Notes: a model not told the origin generated them from the letters alone. A stretch of 64,000 nt of DNA from Winogradskyella sp. PC-19 (GCF_002163855.1 NZ_CP019332.1:785145-849144); one strand, 5' to 3'. Shown: positions 8,758 to 17,800, numbered from the stretch's first letter. Program-made: numbers and translations.

Positions 8758-8765
8758 CAAAAATA
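8758..8765 (-). promoter_or_regulatory. -7 promoter element for the menI-menF-menD operon
   Basis: Read on the minus strand this is TATTTTTG, a full match to TAnnTTTG, 28 bases before the ATG at 8729. It also argues against the longer thioesterase frame. Confidence 0.55.
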
Positions 8766-8783
8766 CTGAAAGTACAAGGAATA

Positions 8784-9422
8784 ATGAATACGACCGAAAA
8801 AGAAATCACTTATACAACAAGCAATTCATATGCTACGCTTAACCAATTAAACAAAGACACCAAAACTATTTGGCTCGTCTTTCATGGTATGGGTTATTTA
8901 AGCCAATATTTTCTGAGATATTTTAAAAATTTAAATCCCAATGAAAACTATGTTATAGCACCGCAGGCACCGAGTAAATATTACATTCAACCAAAAATGC
9001 ATGTTGGCGCCAATTGGTTAACACGTGATAATACTGAAGTTGGAATGCAAAATATCATGAATTATATAGATGCTGTGTTAGAAACTGAAGGTATTCCAAG
9101 TGACAAAAACCTTATTATATTCGGATACTCTCAAGGTGTTAGTATTGCCACACGTTACGTAACAAGACGTCAATTACAACCAACAAAATTGGTACTACAT
9201 TCTGGAGGCATACCAAAAGAATTGAGCTCTAAAAATTTTCAGTACTTATCTGAAACTTGTAAAGTGAAATTGATTTACGGTACTAAAGATGAGTATTTAG
9301 ACGAAGTTAGAATTGAAATCGAACGTAAACGCGCTAACGAATTATTTGGGAAACGATTAGCAGTCTTACCATTTGAAGGTAAACATGTTGTTAATGTAGA
9401 TTATATAAATAACTTGGTATGA
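8784..9422 (+). CDS. Alpha/beta hydrolase, phospholipase/carboxylesterase type
   Basis: This 212 aa cytosolic serine hydrolase resembles the carboxylesterase/YpfH group. The oxyanion region is WLVFHGMGYL, the nucleophile elbow GYSQG lies near residue 118, the acid is probably in YGTKDEYLD, and the His is in FEGKHVV. The substrate is unknown. The gene is divergent from the men operon. Its stop overlaps the start of the acetyltransferase gene (ATGA), so the two are translationally coupled. Confidence 0.85.
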   Translation: MNTTEKEITYTTSNSYATLNQLNKDTKTIWLVFHGMGYLSQYFLRYFKNLNPNENYVIAPQAPSKYYIQPKMHVGANWLTRDNTEVGMQNIMNYIDAVLETEGIPSDKNLIIFGYSQGVSIATRYVTRRQLQPTKLVLHSGGIPKELSSKNFQYLSETCKVKLIYGTKDEYLDEVRIEIERKRANELFGKRLAVLPFEGKHVVNVDYINNLV

Positions 9423-9997
9423 AGTCACCAACATTAGAAAACAACCGCGTAAAACTAAGCTTAATCGATTTGAGTAATTATGAGCAATTACAGACAATAG
9501 CTCAGGAAAAAGACCTCATCCACTACTCACCTTCTGATATATCTACACCAGATAAATTACGTGATTATGTACAATTAGCTGTAGATGGCTATTACCACAA
9601 AACTATTATTCCTTTTATTGTTTATGACAAGCAAAAGCAAGTCTATGCAGGTTCAACAAGATTTGGACTTATCAACTGGAAAAATAAAGTCTTACACATA
9701 GGTTGGACATGGATTGGGCACGAATTTCAAGGCACAGGTCTAAACAAAAATATGAAGTTTTTAATGATGCAATACGCTTTTGAAACTTTAGAATTCGAGA
9801 AAGTAGAATTTAGAATTGACGAGCGAAATCTAAAATCAAGACGTGCTGTCGAAAAAATTGGCGGAACACTTGAAGGTATCTTACGTAAAGATACTATTAT
9901 GAAAGACGGTTTTAGACGTAGTACTTGTTGTTATGGTATACTTTTGGATGAATGGAGAAATACTAAGCAGAATTTATTAAAAACTTTAAATAATTAA
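9419..9997 (+). CDS. GNAT family N-acetyltransferase (RimJ/RimL-like)
   Basis: This 192 aa protein has the layout of the RimJ/RimL acetyltransferases: VKLSLIDLSNYEQL at the N-terminus, the acetyl-CoA binding segment WIGHEFQGTGLNKNMKFLMM (A motif), and FRIDERNLKSRRAVEKIGGTLEG near the C-terminus. Protein N-termini or small amines are the usual targets in the family. It overlaps the hydrolase gene by four bases. Confidence 0.88.
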   Translation: MKSPTLENNRVKLSLIDLSNYEQLQTIAQEKDLIHYSPSDISTPDKLRDYVQLAVDGYYHKTIIPFIVYDKQKQVYAGSTRFGLINWKNKVLHIGWTWIGHEFQGTGLNKNMKFLMMQYAFETLEFEKVEFRIDERNLKSRRAVEKIGGTLEGILRKDTIMKDGFRRSTCCYGILLDEWRNTKQNLLKTLNN

Positions 9998-10028
9998 ATA
10001 TTATTGCAACCAAATTGCATTAAATATT

Positions 10029-10036
10029 TATATTTG
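10029..10036 (+). promoter_or_regulatory. -7 promoter element, only four bases before a GTG start
   Basis: TATATTTG matches TAnnTTTG exactly. A TTG at 10004-10006 could be the -33 element with a 22-base spacer. The element ends four bases before the GTG at 10041, so the transcript may have almost no leader. Confidence 0.5.
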
Positions 10037-10040
10037 ACAC

Positions 10041-10343
10041 GTGAAGAAAGATATAAATAAAAGAATTATAAACCTTTTTTTTACGGTAATCCTAATGCTA
10101 CCAATGGTACTAAGTGCTCATGCCTTAGACCATATAAGCGATGATGATACCAATCCATGTGAACAATGCGATTTTTTAGCAGAGTCTTACGAGCTAGATT
10201 TTATTAGCACTACTAATAGCTTTGTAGAAATTGAGCCATGTCTTGTACCAAATTCATTTGTGTTATTCACAAGTTATCAAATCTCTAAAGAAACAATAGT
10301 TTTACCAGAATTTGTATACAACAAACCTCCTCCTAAACATTAG
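10041..10343 (+). CDS. Small secreted CxxC protein at head of TonB-receptor locus
   Basis: The 100 aa product starts with GTG and has a hydrophobic signal segment at about residues 10-26. Next comes a short acidic/His stretch HISDDDTNPCEQCDF with a CxxC pair, and the protein ends in NKPPPKH. I recall small periplasmic proteins of this build (acidic/His stretch, Cys pair, Pro-rich end) upstream of metal-related TonB receptors in Flavobacteriia, but I do not recognise a named family. The GTG sits almost at the predicted transcription start. An alternative in-frame ATG about 15 codons on would cut the signal peptide. It may bind metal; that is an inference. Confidence 0.6.
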   Translation: MKKDINKRIINLFFTVILMLPMVLSAHALDHISDDDTNPCEQCDFLAESYELDFISTTNSFVEIEPCLVPNSFVLFTSYQISKETIVLPEFVYNKPPPKH

Positions 10344-10345
10344 AG

Positions 10346-10508
10346 GAATATTCTTGACTTTTTTTTTAAAATAATATGCTATTTAATTATTTATAGCAGC
10401 ATTAATTCTAACATTTTTTTTTAAACAAATAATTTATTTTCTTTTTTGAAATTGATAGAACTCAATTTACAATAGATATATTTTATTTTTTCAAAAGAAT
10501 ATTCTTGA
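10346..10508. repeat. Paired GAATATTCTTGA direct repeats in an intergenic gap
   Basis: The 12-mer GAATATTCTTGA, containing the palindrome GAATATTC, occurs at 10346-10357 and again at 10497-10508, bracketing the gap between the small secreted protein and the ABC ATPase. A regulator-binding role for the downstream operon is possible. No such site is known to me. Confidence 0.4.
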
Positions 10509-10513
10509 TTCTA

Positions 10514-10530
10514 TTACGGGTTGTCCGTAA
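10514..10530. promoter_or_regulatory. Inverted repeat TTACGG-N5-CCGTAA upstream of the ABC operon
   Basis: A 6-bp perfect inverted repeat with 5-base spacing lies 36 bases before the ATG at 10567, where a -33 region would be expected. A near -7 element (TACATTTT) follows. It is a candidate operator for the ABC/TonB-receptor operon. Confidence 0.4.
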
Positions 10531-10566
10531 CCAATACTAATTACACAAACCTTTACATTTTTACAT

Positions 10567-11262
10567 ATGCTTGAAGCAGTAAATCTTACCAAAACTTACG
10601 GTAAGCAAAATGCGCTTGATGCGCTAAATCTGTCTGTAAAAAAAGGAGAAATCTTTTGTTTACTTGGACAAAATGGAGCTGGAAAAACAACAACAATAAA
10701 TCTATTTCTAGGTTTAATCGAAGCTACTAGTGGTGAAGCCTTAGTAAATGGAATTTCAATTAAACCTAATCAGAATAGTACAACTAAAATGATAGCATAC
10801 ATTCCTGAAGTTGTACAGCTATATGGTAATCTTTCTGGAGTTGAAAATCTTGATTTCTTTAGCAGATTAGCAGGATTTAAATATCAAGCAAATGATTTAT
10901 CTGAATATTTATTAAAAGCTGGTCTTGAAGAAGAAGTTCACCATAAAAAATTAGCGTCTTACTCCAAAGGAATGCGACAAAAAGTAGGTATAGCAATAGC
11001 ATTAAGTAAAAATGCAGATTATATTTTTATGGATGAACCAATTTCTGGTCTAGACCCAAAAGCCACTTTAGACTTTACTAAAATATGTAAAGAGCTAAGT
11101 CAACAAGGTAAAGCTATTTTTATGGCAACGCATGATATTTTTAATGCCGTAAACGTAGGTACACGAATAGGTATCATGAAAAAAGGACAATTGGTACACA
11201 CCGCAAATACCAATCAAATCAATGCGGAAGAACTTCAAAATTTATATTTAAAAACTATCTAA
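10567..11262 (+). CDS. ABC transporter ATP-binding protein
   Basis: This 231 aa ABC ATPase of the ABC-2 (CcmA/NatA-like) type has Walker A GQNGAGKT at 34-41, Walker B YIFMDEP, the D-loop SGLDP and the switch His in ATHD. The signature is YSKGMRQK, the variant seen in ABC-2 ATPases rather than LSGGQ. It is the first gene of a tight plus-strand operon with a TonB-dependent receptor and two membrane proteins (13780, 15225) that must be its permease partners. Whether it drives import or export cannot be read from sequence. The ABC-2 class is usually an exporter. Confidence 0.92.
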   Translation: MLEAVNLTKTYGKQNALDALNLSVKKGEIFCLLGQNGAGKTTTINLFLGLIEATSGEALVNGISIKPNQNSTTKMIAYIPEVVQLYGNLSGVENLDFFSRLAGFKYQANDLSEYLLKAGLEEEVHHKKLASYSKGMRQKVGIAIALSKNADYIFMDEPISGLDPKATLDFTKICKELSQQGKAIFMATHDIFNAVNVGTRIGIMKKGQLVHTANTNQINAEELQNLYLKTI

Positions 11263-11274
11263 TAAACAACTAAA

Positions 11275-13776
11275 ATGAAATTATTTAAATCATTAACAAA
11301 ACTATTAATACTTCTATTTAGTATTACAGTATTTGCTCAATCTAAAGTCACAGGAACAGTAGTTGACGAAAAAGGTATACCAATCAATACTGCTACTATT
11401 GTCCTAAAAAACTCAAATGGTAAACTAGGGGAAATCACAGATGAAGAAGGTAAGTTTACCATAACTACAACAGCCGGCACTTACAATATTGAAATAAGCT
11501 ATTTAGGATTTCAACTTTATAAATCAACTATCGATATTACCGATAATGAGACTAAGAATATTGGCACAATTACCTTATTAGAAGGCACTGAACAACTACA
11601 AGGTGTAGAAATTTTAGGTCGTGTAAGAAAAGATTACAATAGTGATTACTCTTTCTCAGCTACAAAAACATCTATAAAAAACAGAGAGTTGCCTCAGTCA
11701 GTAGCAACTGTTACCAAAGAGCTTATCGATGACCGTGTGGCTTTTCAACTACCAGAAGCTGTTAGGACAGTAAGTAACGTTGCACTTACTGGTTTATATA
11801 ATCATTACAATATCAGAGGTATTACACAAGCAGACGATGGTCAAATGCTTAATGGTATGCGTACACGTCAGTACTACTTTTTACAACCGATTACATCACA
11901 TCTAGAACGTGTAGAAGTTATTAAAGGTCCATCTTCGGTAACTTTTTCTAGTGCAGATCCTGGCGGAACAGTAAATATGGTAACTAAAAAACCATTAACT
12001 GAGAAAAGAAATTCGGTAAGCTTAACAGCAGGAAGCTTTGGTACTCTTAGAGCCACAGCAGATTTCACTGGACCTTTAAACGAATCTAAAACCTTATTAT
12101 ACCGTTTTAATGCAGCATTTCAAGAAGCAGATTCTTTTAGAGATGTTGTAAATAACAACGCCATTTTACTAGCGCCATCTATAAGTTTTGTTCCTAATGA
12201 AAACACTTCACTTAATGTTGAGATGATTTATAATGATGCTGAAGGGAACTTAGATAGAGGTCAGCCAATTTTTGGGGCTATAAATGGTGAATTTGATTTG
12301 AATAGCACGCCTATTACAAGAAATGTTGGTGCTTCTAATGACCATTACAAAAATAAGGAGGTGATTTTAATGGCTAACTTTACTCAACGATTTACTAAAA
12401 GTTTTGCGTTTAATGCGCAGTACATGAAGCAAACTTGGGATGAAGATTTGGCTGAGCACCGTGTTGATGGTACTGCTGTAGATATTGATGGCAATGTAAT
12501 ACCAACTCTCGCAAGGTTAAGATACGATAGAAGACAGCAATTTTGGGAAACTGATAATTTTAGTGCTTTCTTTACTTACGATATAGAGAAAGGTAACATT
12601 ACTAATAAATTTTTAGTAGGCTATGATGCCACACGTTGGGAAAGACAAATTGGTGCAGGTTTTCTTAGAGCCAGAAGATACTTGACAGTTAATGGCGGAC
12701 AAGCAAATTACGACCCAAGTAACCCTGGGAACTTTCAGCAAATGACAGTTGATGGTGTTACTATGCCAGTACCAGCAGTACCCCATTTTAATCTAGAAGA
12801 CCCTTTTAATGGTGCAAGAAATACAGACAATTACAATCTTGCCACATTATCAATTCCAGCTAACTTAAATACTTCTAATGGTATCTATATTCAGAATCAA
12901 TTTAAAATTGGAAAATTATCTGCTTTAGTAAACTTAAGATACGAATGGTTTAAAGACATCTTTGATTACAAGAGTAATGACGAACAAGAATTTACAACAA
13001 GTGCATTTGTACCAAGACTTGGTTTAACTTACGAAGTAAATGATAATATTAGTGCATACGCTACATATTTAGGCGGATTTCAACCACACACTAACACAGT
13101 CTCTTTATCACCAACTGCCGAAGGTTTTTTCTGGGCAGCATCACCAGGTAGATATGACCCATTAGAAAGTAGTTTAGTTGAGGTTGGTGCCAAAGGTGAA
13201 TTTTTAAATGGAAGAATTTTTGCTAATCTTGCGATATTTAATATAACACAGAAAAACATTCTTTTAGGTGATACTTACGATTTAGATACGTTAACAACGA
13301 GAGGTGAGCAACGCAGTAGAGGTTTTGAGTTTGATATTTCGGGTTACGTATCTAATAATTTTCAATTAATGGCATCATATGGATTTAATGATGCAACTAT
13401 TGAAGAAGATGCTATTGAAGAATTTATCGGAGAAAGAATTGGTGGAGCTCCAAAACATAATGCAAATTTCTGGGGTAGATATAACTTTAATTCTACATCT
13501 ACTTTTAGAGGATTAGGTGTTGGTTTGGGTGCGCAATATGTAGACGAAAGGTTTACATGGTACAATCCAACTTATTCTACTGATAGAGTTTTATTACCAG
13601 ATTATACGGTTTTTGAAGGTGCAGTATATTACAAACCAAGTGGTATAAATATGCAGTTGACTTTAAAGGTAAATAACCTATTTAATAAAACATATTGGTT
13701 AGGTGGACTTAATCCTTCTAGATTAGGACCTGGTGCACCTCGAAATGTATTACTTAACGCTACTTATAATTTCTAA
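11275..13776 (+). CDS. TonB-dependent receptor, siderophore type
   Basis: This 833 aa outer-membrane receptor has a signal peptide (1-21), then a carboxypeptidase-regulatory-like domain (about 22-105, with GTVVDEKGIPINTATIVL). The plug (about 125-240) contains LPQSVATVTKELIDDR, YNIRGI and the VEVIKGPSSV..PGGTVNMVTKKP motif typical of ferric-siderophore receptors. The barrel ends in aromatic TYNF. Such receptors import iron chelates using TonB. It is placed between the ABC ATPase and its permeases, 12 bases after the first and 3 bases before the next gene. No SusD partner is present, so a glycan role is unlikely. The ligand is unknown. Confidence 0.93.
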   Translation: MKLFKSLTKLLILLFSITVFAQSKVTGTVVDEKGIPINTATIVLKNSNGKLGEITDEEGKFTITTTAGTYNIEISYLGFQLYKSTIDITDNETKNIGTITLLEGTEQLQGVEILGRVRKDYNSDYSFSATKTSIKNRELPQSVATVTKELIDDRVAFQLPEAVRTVSNVALTGLYNHYNIRGITQADDGQMLNGMRTRQYYFLQPITSHLERVEVIKGPSSVTFSSADPGGTVNMVTKKPLTEKRNSVSLTAGSFGTLRATADFTGPLNESKTLLYRFNAAFQEADSFRDVVNNNAILLAPSISFVPNENTSLNVEMIYNDAEGNLDRGQPIFGAINGEFDLNSTPITRNVGASNDHYKNKEVILMANFTQRFTKSFAFNAQYMKQTWDEDLAEHRVDGTAVDIDGNVIPTLARLRYDRRQQFWETDNFSAFFTYDIEKGNITNKFLVGYDATRWERQIGAGFLRARRYLTVNGGQANYDPSNPGNFQQMTVDGVTMPVPAVPHFNLEDPFNGARNTDNYNLATLSIPANLNTSNGIYIQNQFKIGKLSALVNLRYEWFKDIFDYKSNDEQEFTTSAFVPRLGLTYEVNDNISAYATYLGGFQPHTNTVSLSPTAEGFFWAASPGRYDPLESSLVEVGAKGEFLNGRIFANLAIFNITQKNILLGDTYDLDTLTTRGEQRSRGFEFDISGYVSNNFQLMASYGFNDATIEEDAIEEFIGERIGGAPKHNANFWGRYNFNSTSTFRGLGVGLGAQYVDERFTWYNPTYSTDRVLLPDYTVFEGAVYYKPSGINMQLTLKVNNLFNKTYWLGGLNPSRLGPGAPRNVLLNATYNF

Positions 13777-13779
13777 AAC

Positions 13780-15228
13780 ATGAAATGGGCTAACATTCGG
13801 CTATTTGTATCACACTTTTGGCGTAATACAAAGTCACTAAAAACATTTTACATCCTTTACATCGTTTTTATATTACTAACAGCTTATGCAGCTTTTAGTG
13901 GTATACAAAACCATACAATCCAAAATAATATAAGGGAAGCACATCAAGTGGAAGCGAGACAGAGTTGGGAAGCTAATCCTGACAAGCATCCACATCGTAT
14001 GGCGCATTTTGGGACATTTGCCTTTAGAATCAGTCCTGTTCTATCGGCATTTGACTATGGTATTGAAAGCTATACAGGAAGTACGGTGTTTTTAGAAGCC
14101 CATAGACAAAATAGTGTTAATTTTTCAGAAGCTACATTTGCTTCAGGTGCCCTAAGGTTTGGCGAATTAAGCTTGGCCTTACTACTGCAGTTAGTGTTGC
14201 CTCTGATTTTATTTTTTATAGGATTTTCCAGTATATCATCAGACAGAGAAAATAATACACTAAAAATGTTATTATCTCAAGGCGCCACGTGGAAAGACAT
14301 GCTTTTTGGGAAATCTCTTGGACTATTTTTTATAGCACAACTGTTTTTTATACCCGTTTTATTAGTCGTTGTTTTTACGCTTCTTATTGTTGACAATCAA
14401 CTAGCAAGTACTTCTGATTGGTTAAGGTTATTGATTATTAGTTTAGGATATTCTATATTCTTTTTTATAGTTTCTGCATTAACTATTGTTATCTCAGCAA
14501 GAAGTCATACTTCAAAAAGCGCCTTGTTACGTCTTTTGGGTATTTGGCTACTATTTGTAGTATTGTTACCCAAATCAGCACAAGCATTAGGAAATTATTG
14601 GTTTCCTACACCAACAAAACTAGCATTTCAATCTGCTATAGAAGCAGATGTTATTAAAAGAGGTGATAGTCATAATCCTGATGACCCACATTATAATAAG
14701 TTACGAGACTCTGTTTTAACAGTTCATAAAGTTTCAGATGTTACCGATTTACCTTTTAACTATTCTGGCTTTGTAATGCGAGAAGGCGAAAAAATATCTT
14801 CGCAACTCTATAAAAAACATTATAAATATTTAGTAGCTACCTATAACAATCAGAATAATATTACTCAGCTTTCAGCTTTGGTAAATCCATTTACAGCGAT
14901 TAAACAGCTCTCCATGACAATATCTGGAACTGATTTTTCCTCATATATCGATTTTCAAGAACAAGCTGATGCCTATCGCTACAGTTTAGCACAAACCATG
15001 AATAATTTGCAGATGGAATACATTAGTTCAAAAGCTACAAGTTCCGAAGGGAAAGTTAATGTTATTGGTCATGAACATTGGGAAGAATTTGAAGATTTTA
15101 AACACCGACCTATACCTCTTGATTCTTCAATTAAAAATTCATTTTTAGCATTATTATCCATTCTATTATGGGGAATTTTAGCGTTTAGTTTAATCCTATT
15201 CACTTCAAAAAGAGCAAAAGCACTATGA
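13780..15228 (+). CDS. ABC-2 type permease, DUF3526-like
   Basis: The 482 aa membrane protein has TM1 at about 22-42, a large extracytoplasmic loop (about 43-125), four or five TMs between about 127 and 262, a second large loop (about 270-450) and a last TM near 455-475. The first loop contains HPHRMAHFGTFAF, AFDYGIESYTGSTVFLEAH and NSVNFSEA, the pattern of permeases annotated with DUF3526. The His-rich parts (HPHRMAH, HNPDDPHY, KKHYKY) suggest metal or ligand contact, by inference. It is coupled to the next permease through an ATGA overlap. Confidence 0.85.
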   Translation: MKWANIRLFVSHFWRNTKSLKTFYILYIVFILLTAYAAFSGIQNHTIQNNIREAHQVEARQSWEANPDKHPHRMAHFGTFAFRISPVLSAFDYGIESYTGSTVFLEAHRQNSVNFSEATFASGALRFGELSLALLLQLVLPLILFFIGFSSISSDRENNTLKMLLSQGATWKDMLFGKSLGLFFIAQLFFIPVLLVVVFTLLIVDNQLASTSDWLRLLIISLGYSIFFFIVSALTIVISARSHTSKSALLRLLGIWLLFVVLLPKSAQALGNYWFPTPTKLAFQSAIEADVIKRGDSHNPDDPHYNKLRDSVLTVHKVSDVTDLPFNYSGFVMREGEKISSQLYKKHYKYLVATYNNQNNITQLSALVNPFTAIKQLSMTISGTDFSSYIDFQEQADAYRYSLAQTMNNLQMEYISSKATSSEGKVNVIGHEHWEEFEDFKHRPIPLDSSIKNSFLALLSILLWGILAFSLILFTSKRAKAL

Positions 15229-16574
15229 TTAAATTATATAAGTTATTATTTCAACAATGCATTAGGTCCAAAGAAGTTTGGATGAGTTTGTCATTAATAT
15301 TTATACTCGGTATAGTAAGTATTGTTATTGGAAGCAAACATCTTGAAAGACAAAAAACTGAAATTGCAGAAGTAGAAGCGCATCAAAAGCAACATTTTGA
15401 GCGTCAGGTAAATTTACATAATGAAGATTTAGGTCTACTACTATACTATGCGAAATTTGCGCATATTAATACACTAAATCCACTAGCTGGTTTATCTATT
15501 GGGCAGTCAGATGTTAACCCAACCGTTAAAAGGATTACCATAAAAACATTTGAAGCGCAACGCTTTGATACCGACTTGATAAATGCTATGAGTCTACAAT
15601 CAGGGAATTTAGACCTTTCTTTTATTATTATTTACTTATTTCCTCTACTAGTCATTGTATTAAGTTTTAATGTCGTTTCTGAAGAAACTGAAACCGGTAC
15701 TTGGTCGTTAATAGCTGTGCAAGCAAAATCAAAATTAAGATTTATAATTTCTAAGCTTGCCATAAGATTTACGTTATTACTTGTAGTTTTATTACTACTA
15801 TTTATAGTAGCCGTTTTGGTTATGGACATTTCCTTAACTACAACTTTTATCACCATCGTGACCTTAGCAATACTTTATCTTTTATTTTGGTTTGCATTAA
15901 CTTTTTTAATCATAAGCCTTAAAAAGTCATCTGGATTCAATGCGCTTCTATTGTTATCAGGTTGGTTAGTACTTTTAATTTTACTTCCGGCTAGTATCAA
16001 TGCCTACGTTGCTTTAAAATATCCTGTTCCAGAAGCATTGACTACTACAATCGCACAACGAGATGGATATCATGTAAAATGGGATACAGATAAAAAAGCC
16101 ACGATAGAAGCATTTTACAAACATTATCCACAATTTAAAACATATGGTTATCCTACAGATGGTTTTAATTGGTTATGGTATTATGCCATGCAACAAATGG
16201 GTGACGACGAATCACAACCTCAACAAAATGCATTAGATAAAAAAATTAGATTACGTGATAAAGCGAGTAATTCAGTATCTTATGTAATCCCTAATATGCA
16301 TTTACAATTGGCATTTAACCAATTGGCAGGAACAAGTACACGTCAGCATATGGAATATTTGAATGAAACTGAAGCTTTTCATGAGGAATTACGTTTATTC
16401 TTTTATCCTAAAGTATTTAAACAAGAGCATGCTGATACTGTAAACTGGGATGATATTAAACCAAAATTTCATGAAACTAAAGTCGAAACATCAGCTTTAA
16501 AAAACATATTACCAATACTTGTAATAATATTAGTGATTTTATTTATAGCTGTACCGAAAGCGAAACGTCTTTAA
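15225..16574 (+). CDS. Second ABC-2 type permease, DUF3526-like
   Basis: This 449 aa permease has the same architecture as its upstream neighbour: TM1 (about 18-37), a His-rich loop (HLERQKTEIAEVEAHQKQHF), the family segment LAGLSIGQSDVNPTVKRIT, a TM block (about 130-255), a second soluble loop, and a last TM near 425-443. It probably pairs with the 13780 product as a heterodimer served by the 10567 ATPase. It overlaps the upstream gene by four bases and is the last gene of the operon. The next gene is convergent. Confidence 0.85.
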   Translation: MIKLYKLLFQQCIRSKEVWMSLSLIFILGIVSIVIGSKHLERQKTEIAEVEAHQKQHFERQVNLHNEDLGLLLYYAKFAHINTLNPLAGLSIGQSDVNPTVKRITIKTFEAQRFDTDLINAMSLQSGNLDLSFIIIYLFPLLVIVLSFNVVSEETETGTWSLIAVQAKSKLRFIISKLAIRFTLLLVVLLLLFIVAVLVMDISLTTTFITIVTLAILYLLFWFALTFLIISLKKSSGFNALLLLSGWLVLLILLPASINAYVALKYPVPEALTTTIAQRDGYHVKWDTDKKATIEAFYKHYPQFKTYGYPTDGFNWLWYYAMQQMGDDESQPQQNALDKKIRLRDKASNSVSYVIPNMHLQLAFNQLAGTSTRQHMEYLNETEAFHEELRLFFYPKVFKQEHADTVNWDDIKPKFHETKVETSALKNILPILVIILVILFIAVPKAKRL

Positions 16575-16595
16575 GAAAATATGTGTTTTTAATAT

Positions 16596-17642
16596 TTACT
16601 GAAGTAATCCAATACTAAAAATAGTTTCATCCTTATTGATAGGTGGTGTCCCAATCATGTAAAGTATGATACCATCATTTTGTGCTTGTACATCTTCTAA
16701 TTTGTTTCCAAAAAAATCTGTTATGTATCCTAATGTCTCACCTTTATTAACCATTTGCCCTGCCCGTTTTGAGCTATAAAAAATACCTGTAGATTTACTT
16801 TTTATACTGTATCGCTTAGAAATTATAGTTGTATCGCTTTTAGGGTTTATTAAAGAGGTTTCAATCATATCAAGATGATTGAATAATAAAACCATCGCAT
16901 CTACGATACGAGTAACACTATTATCATCAGTGAGACCAAGTTTACCACATTCTATATCAACAGACGGAATCTTTCTATGAAATGCTTCTTGAGAACAATA
17001 TATACTTGCCGATTTAAGTCGTTCTTCGGGTATTTTAAAAATAATAGAATAATCAAAACCCATAGCAAGTGCCATATCTCTGCCTTTTTGAGACACTTTT
17101 GGCAATGCGTCACTTTGATACCAAGCGTTATAAGCTCTTAAATCTTCAGGAGCATCTCCAGCGTGGATATCAACAAAATAATCTGATTTTGAAATCACTT
17201 CTGTTGTTATAAAATGTGCGATTCGTTCGGTTAGAGAACCTTTCGCTTTGCCAGGAAAGGAACGGTTTAAGTTTTTATCGTCCAGTGGATTTAAATATGG
17301 TGACCTTCCAAGAAAAGCAGGAACATTAGCCACCTGCACTAAAATAATTGTTCCTTTTAGTTGAATTGGATTAATTTTTTTATTCAGTTCTTGTGCAGCT
17401 AGTATTGGCGGATATTCATAACCATGTACACCAGCTGTAATACCTAAAGTTGGTCCAGGCTTTAAACCATGAAATACGGTGACAGGAATATTTACGGTAT
17501 CCGTTTTATGCGTAATAGGAATTAAAAAATGACTTTTAGTACCGCGCTTTACAGTAGTATTTTTGAAAGTAAAAGTGCTTTGAGCAATTATTTTACAACT
17601 AAAAAGCAGCAAAAATAGTATTCCGAATCGAAACAGTTTCAT
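16596..17642 (-). CDS. Exported succinylglutamate desuccinylase/aspartoacylase family protein
   Basis: This 348 aa M14-type zinc deacylase has a signal peptide (about 1-21), so it acts in the periplasm. The zinc ligands appear as HxxE in GVHGYEYPP (His73, Glu76) and His in VDIHAGDAPED. An Arg/Asn substrate segment is LDDKNLNRSFPGK, and the catalytic Glu is probably in VDIECGKLG. The C-terminal domain resembles a biotinyl-lipoyl hammerhead (GQMVNKGETLGYI). Substrates of this exported branch are not known. It has its own promoter at 17662-17669. Confidence 0.85.
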   Translation of the reverse strand: MKLFRFGILFLLLFSCKIIAQSTFTFKNTTVKRGTKSHFLIPITHKTDTVNIPVTVFHGLKPGPTLGITAGVHGYEYPPILAAQELNKKINPIQLKGTIILVQVANVPAFLGRSPYLNPLDDKNLNRSFPGKAKGSLTERIAHFITTEVISKSDYFVDIHAGDAPEDLRAYNAWYQSDALPKVSQKGRDMALAMGFDYSIIFKIPEERLKSASIYCSQEAFHRKIPSVDIECGKLGLTDDNSVTRIVDAMVLLFNHLDMIETSLINPKSDTTIISKRYSIKSKSTGIFYSSKRAGQMVNKGETLGYITDFFGNKLEDVQAQNDGIILYMIGTPPINKDETIFSIGLLQ

Positions 17643-17661
17643 GTTTAAAAGTTTTGATATT

Positions 17662-17669
17662 CAAAAATA
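17662..17669 (-). promoter_or_regulatory. -7 promoter element for the aspartoacylase-like gene
   Basis: Minus-strand TATTTTTG matches TAnnTTTG fully, 19 bases before the ATG at 17642. Confidence 0.5.
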
Positions 17670-17714
17670 ATAAGGCTTTATGTAAAAGCTAAAATAATTT
17701 GCTCTAAAATTAAA

Positions 17715-17738
17715 ATGGCCGACTATTAAGTCGACCAT
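17715..17738 (-). terminator. Terminator after the YtxH gene
   Basis: A 10-bp stem with one mismatch (ATGGCCGACT with AGTCGACCAT) and a 4-base loop is followed by T-rich sequence on the minus strand, 63 bases after the stop of the YtxH gene. Confidence 0.55.
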
Positions 17739-17761
17739 CTTTAAAGATTTTTAGTATTTGA

Positions 17762-17787
17762 AGTTCTCGACTGCGCTCGAACGGACA
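17762..17787. repeat. Copy of the dispersed 26-bp repeat (CTCGACTGCGCTCGA core)
   Basis: This 26-base sequence is identical to the one at 47282-47307 inside pabB, and its core is shared with 44637-44663. It lies between the YtxH gene and its terminator. The core CTCGACTGCGCTCGA is much richer in G and C than its surroundings. Confidence 0.75.
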
Positions 17788-17800
17788 AAATTTAAAACTT

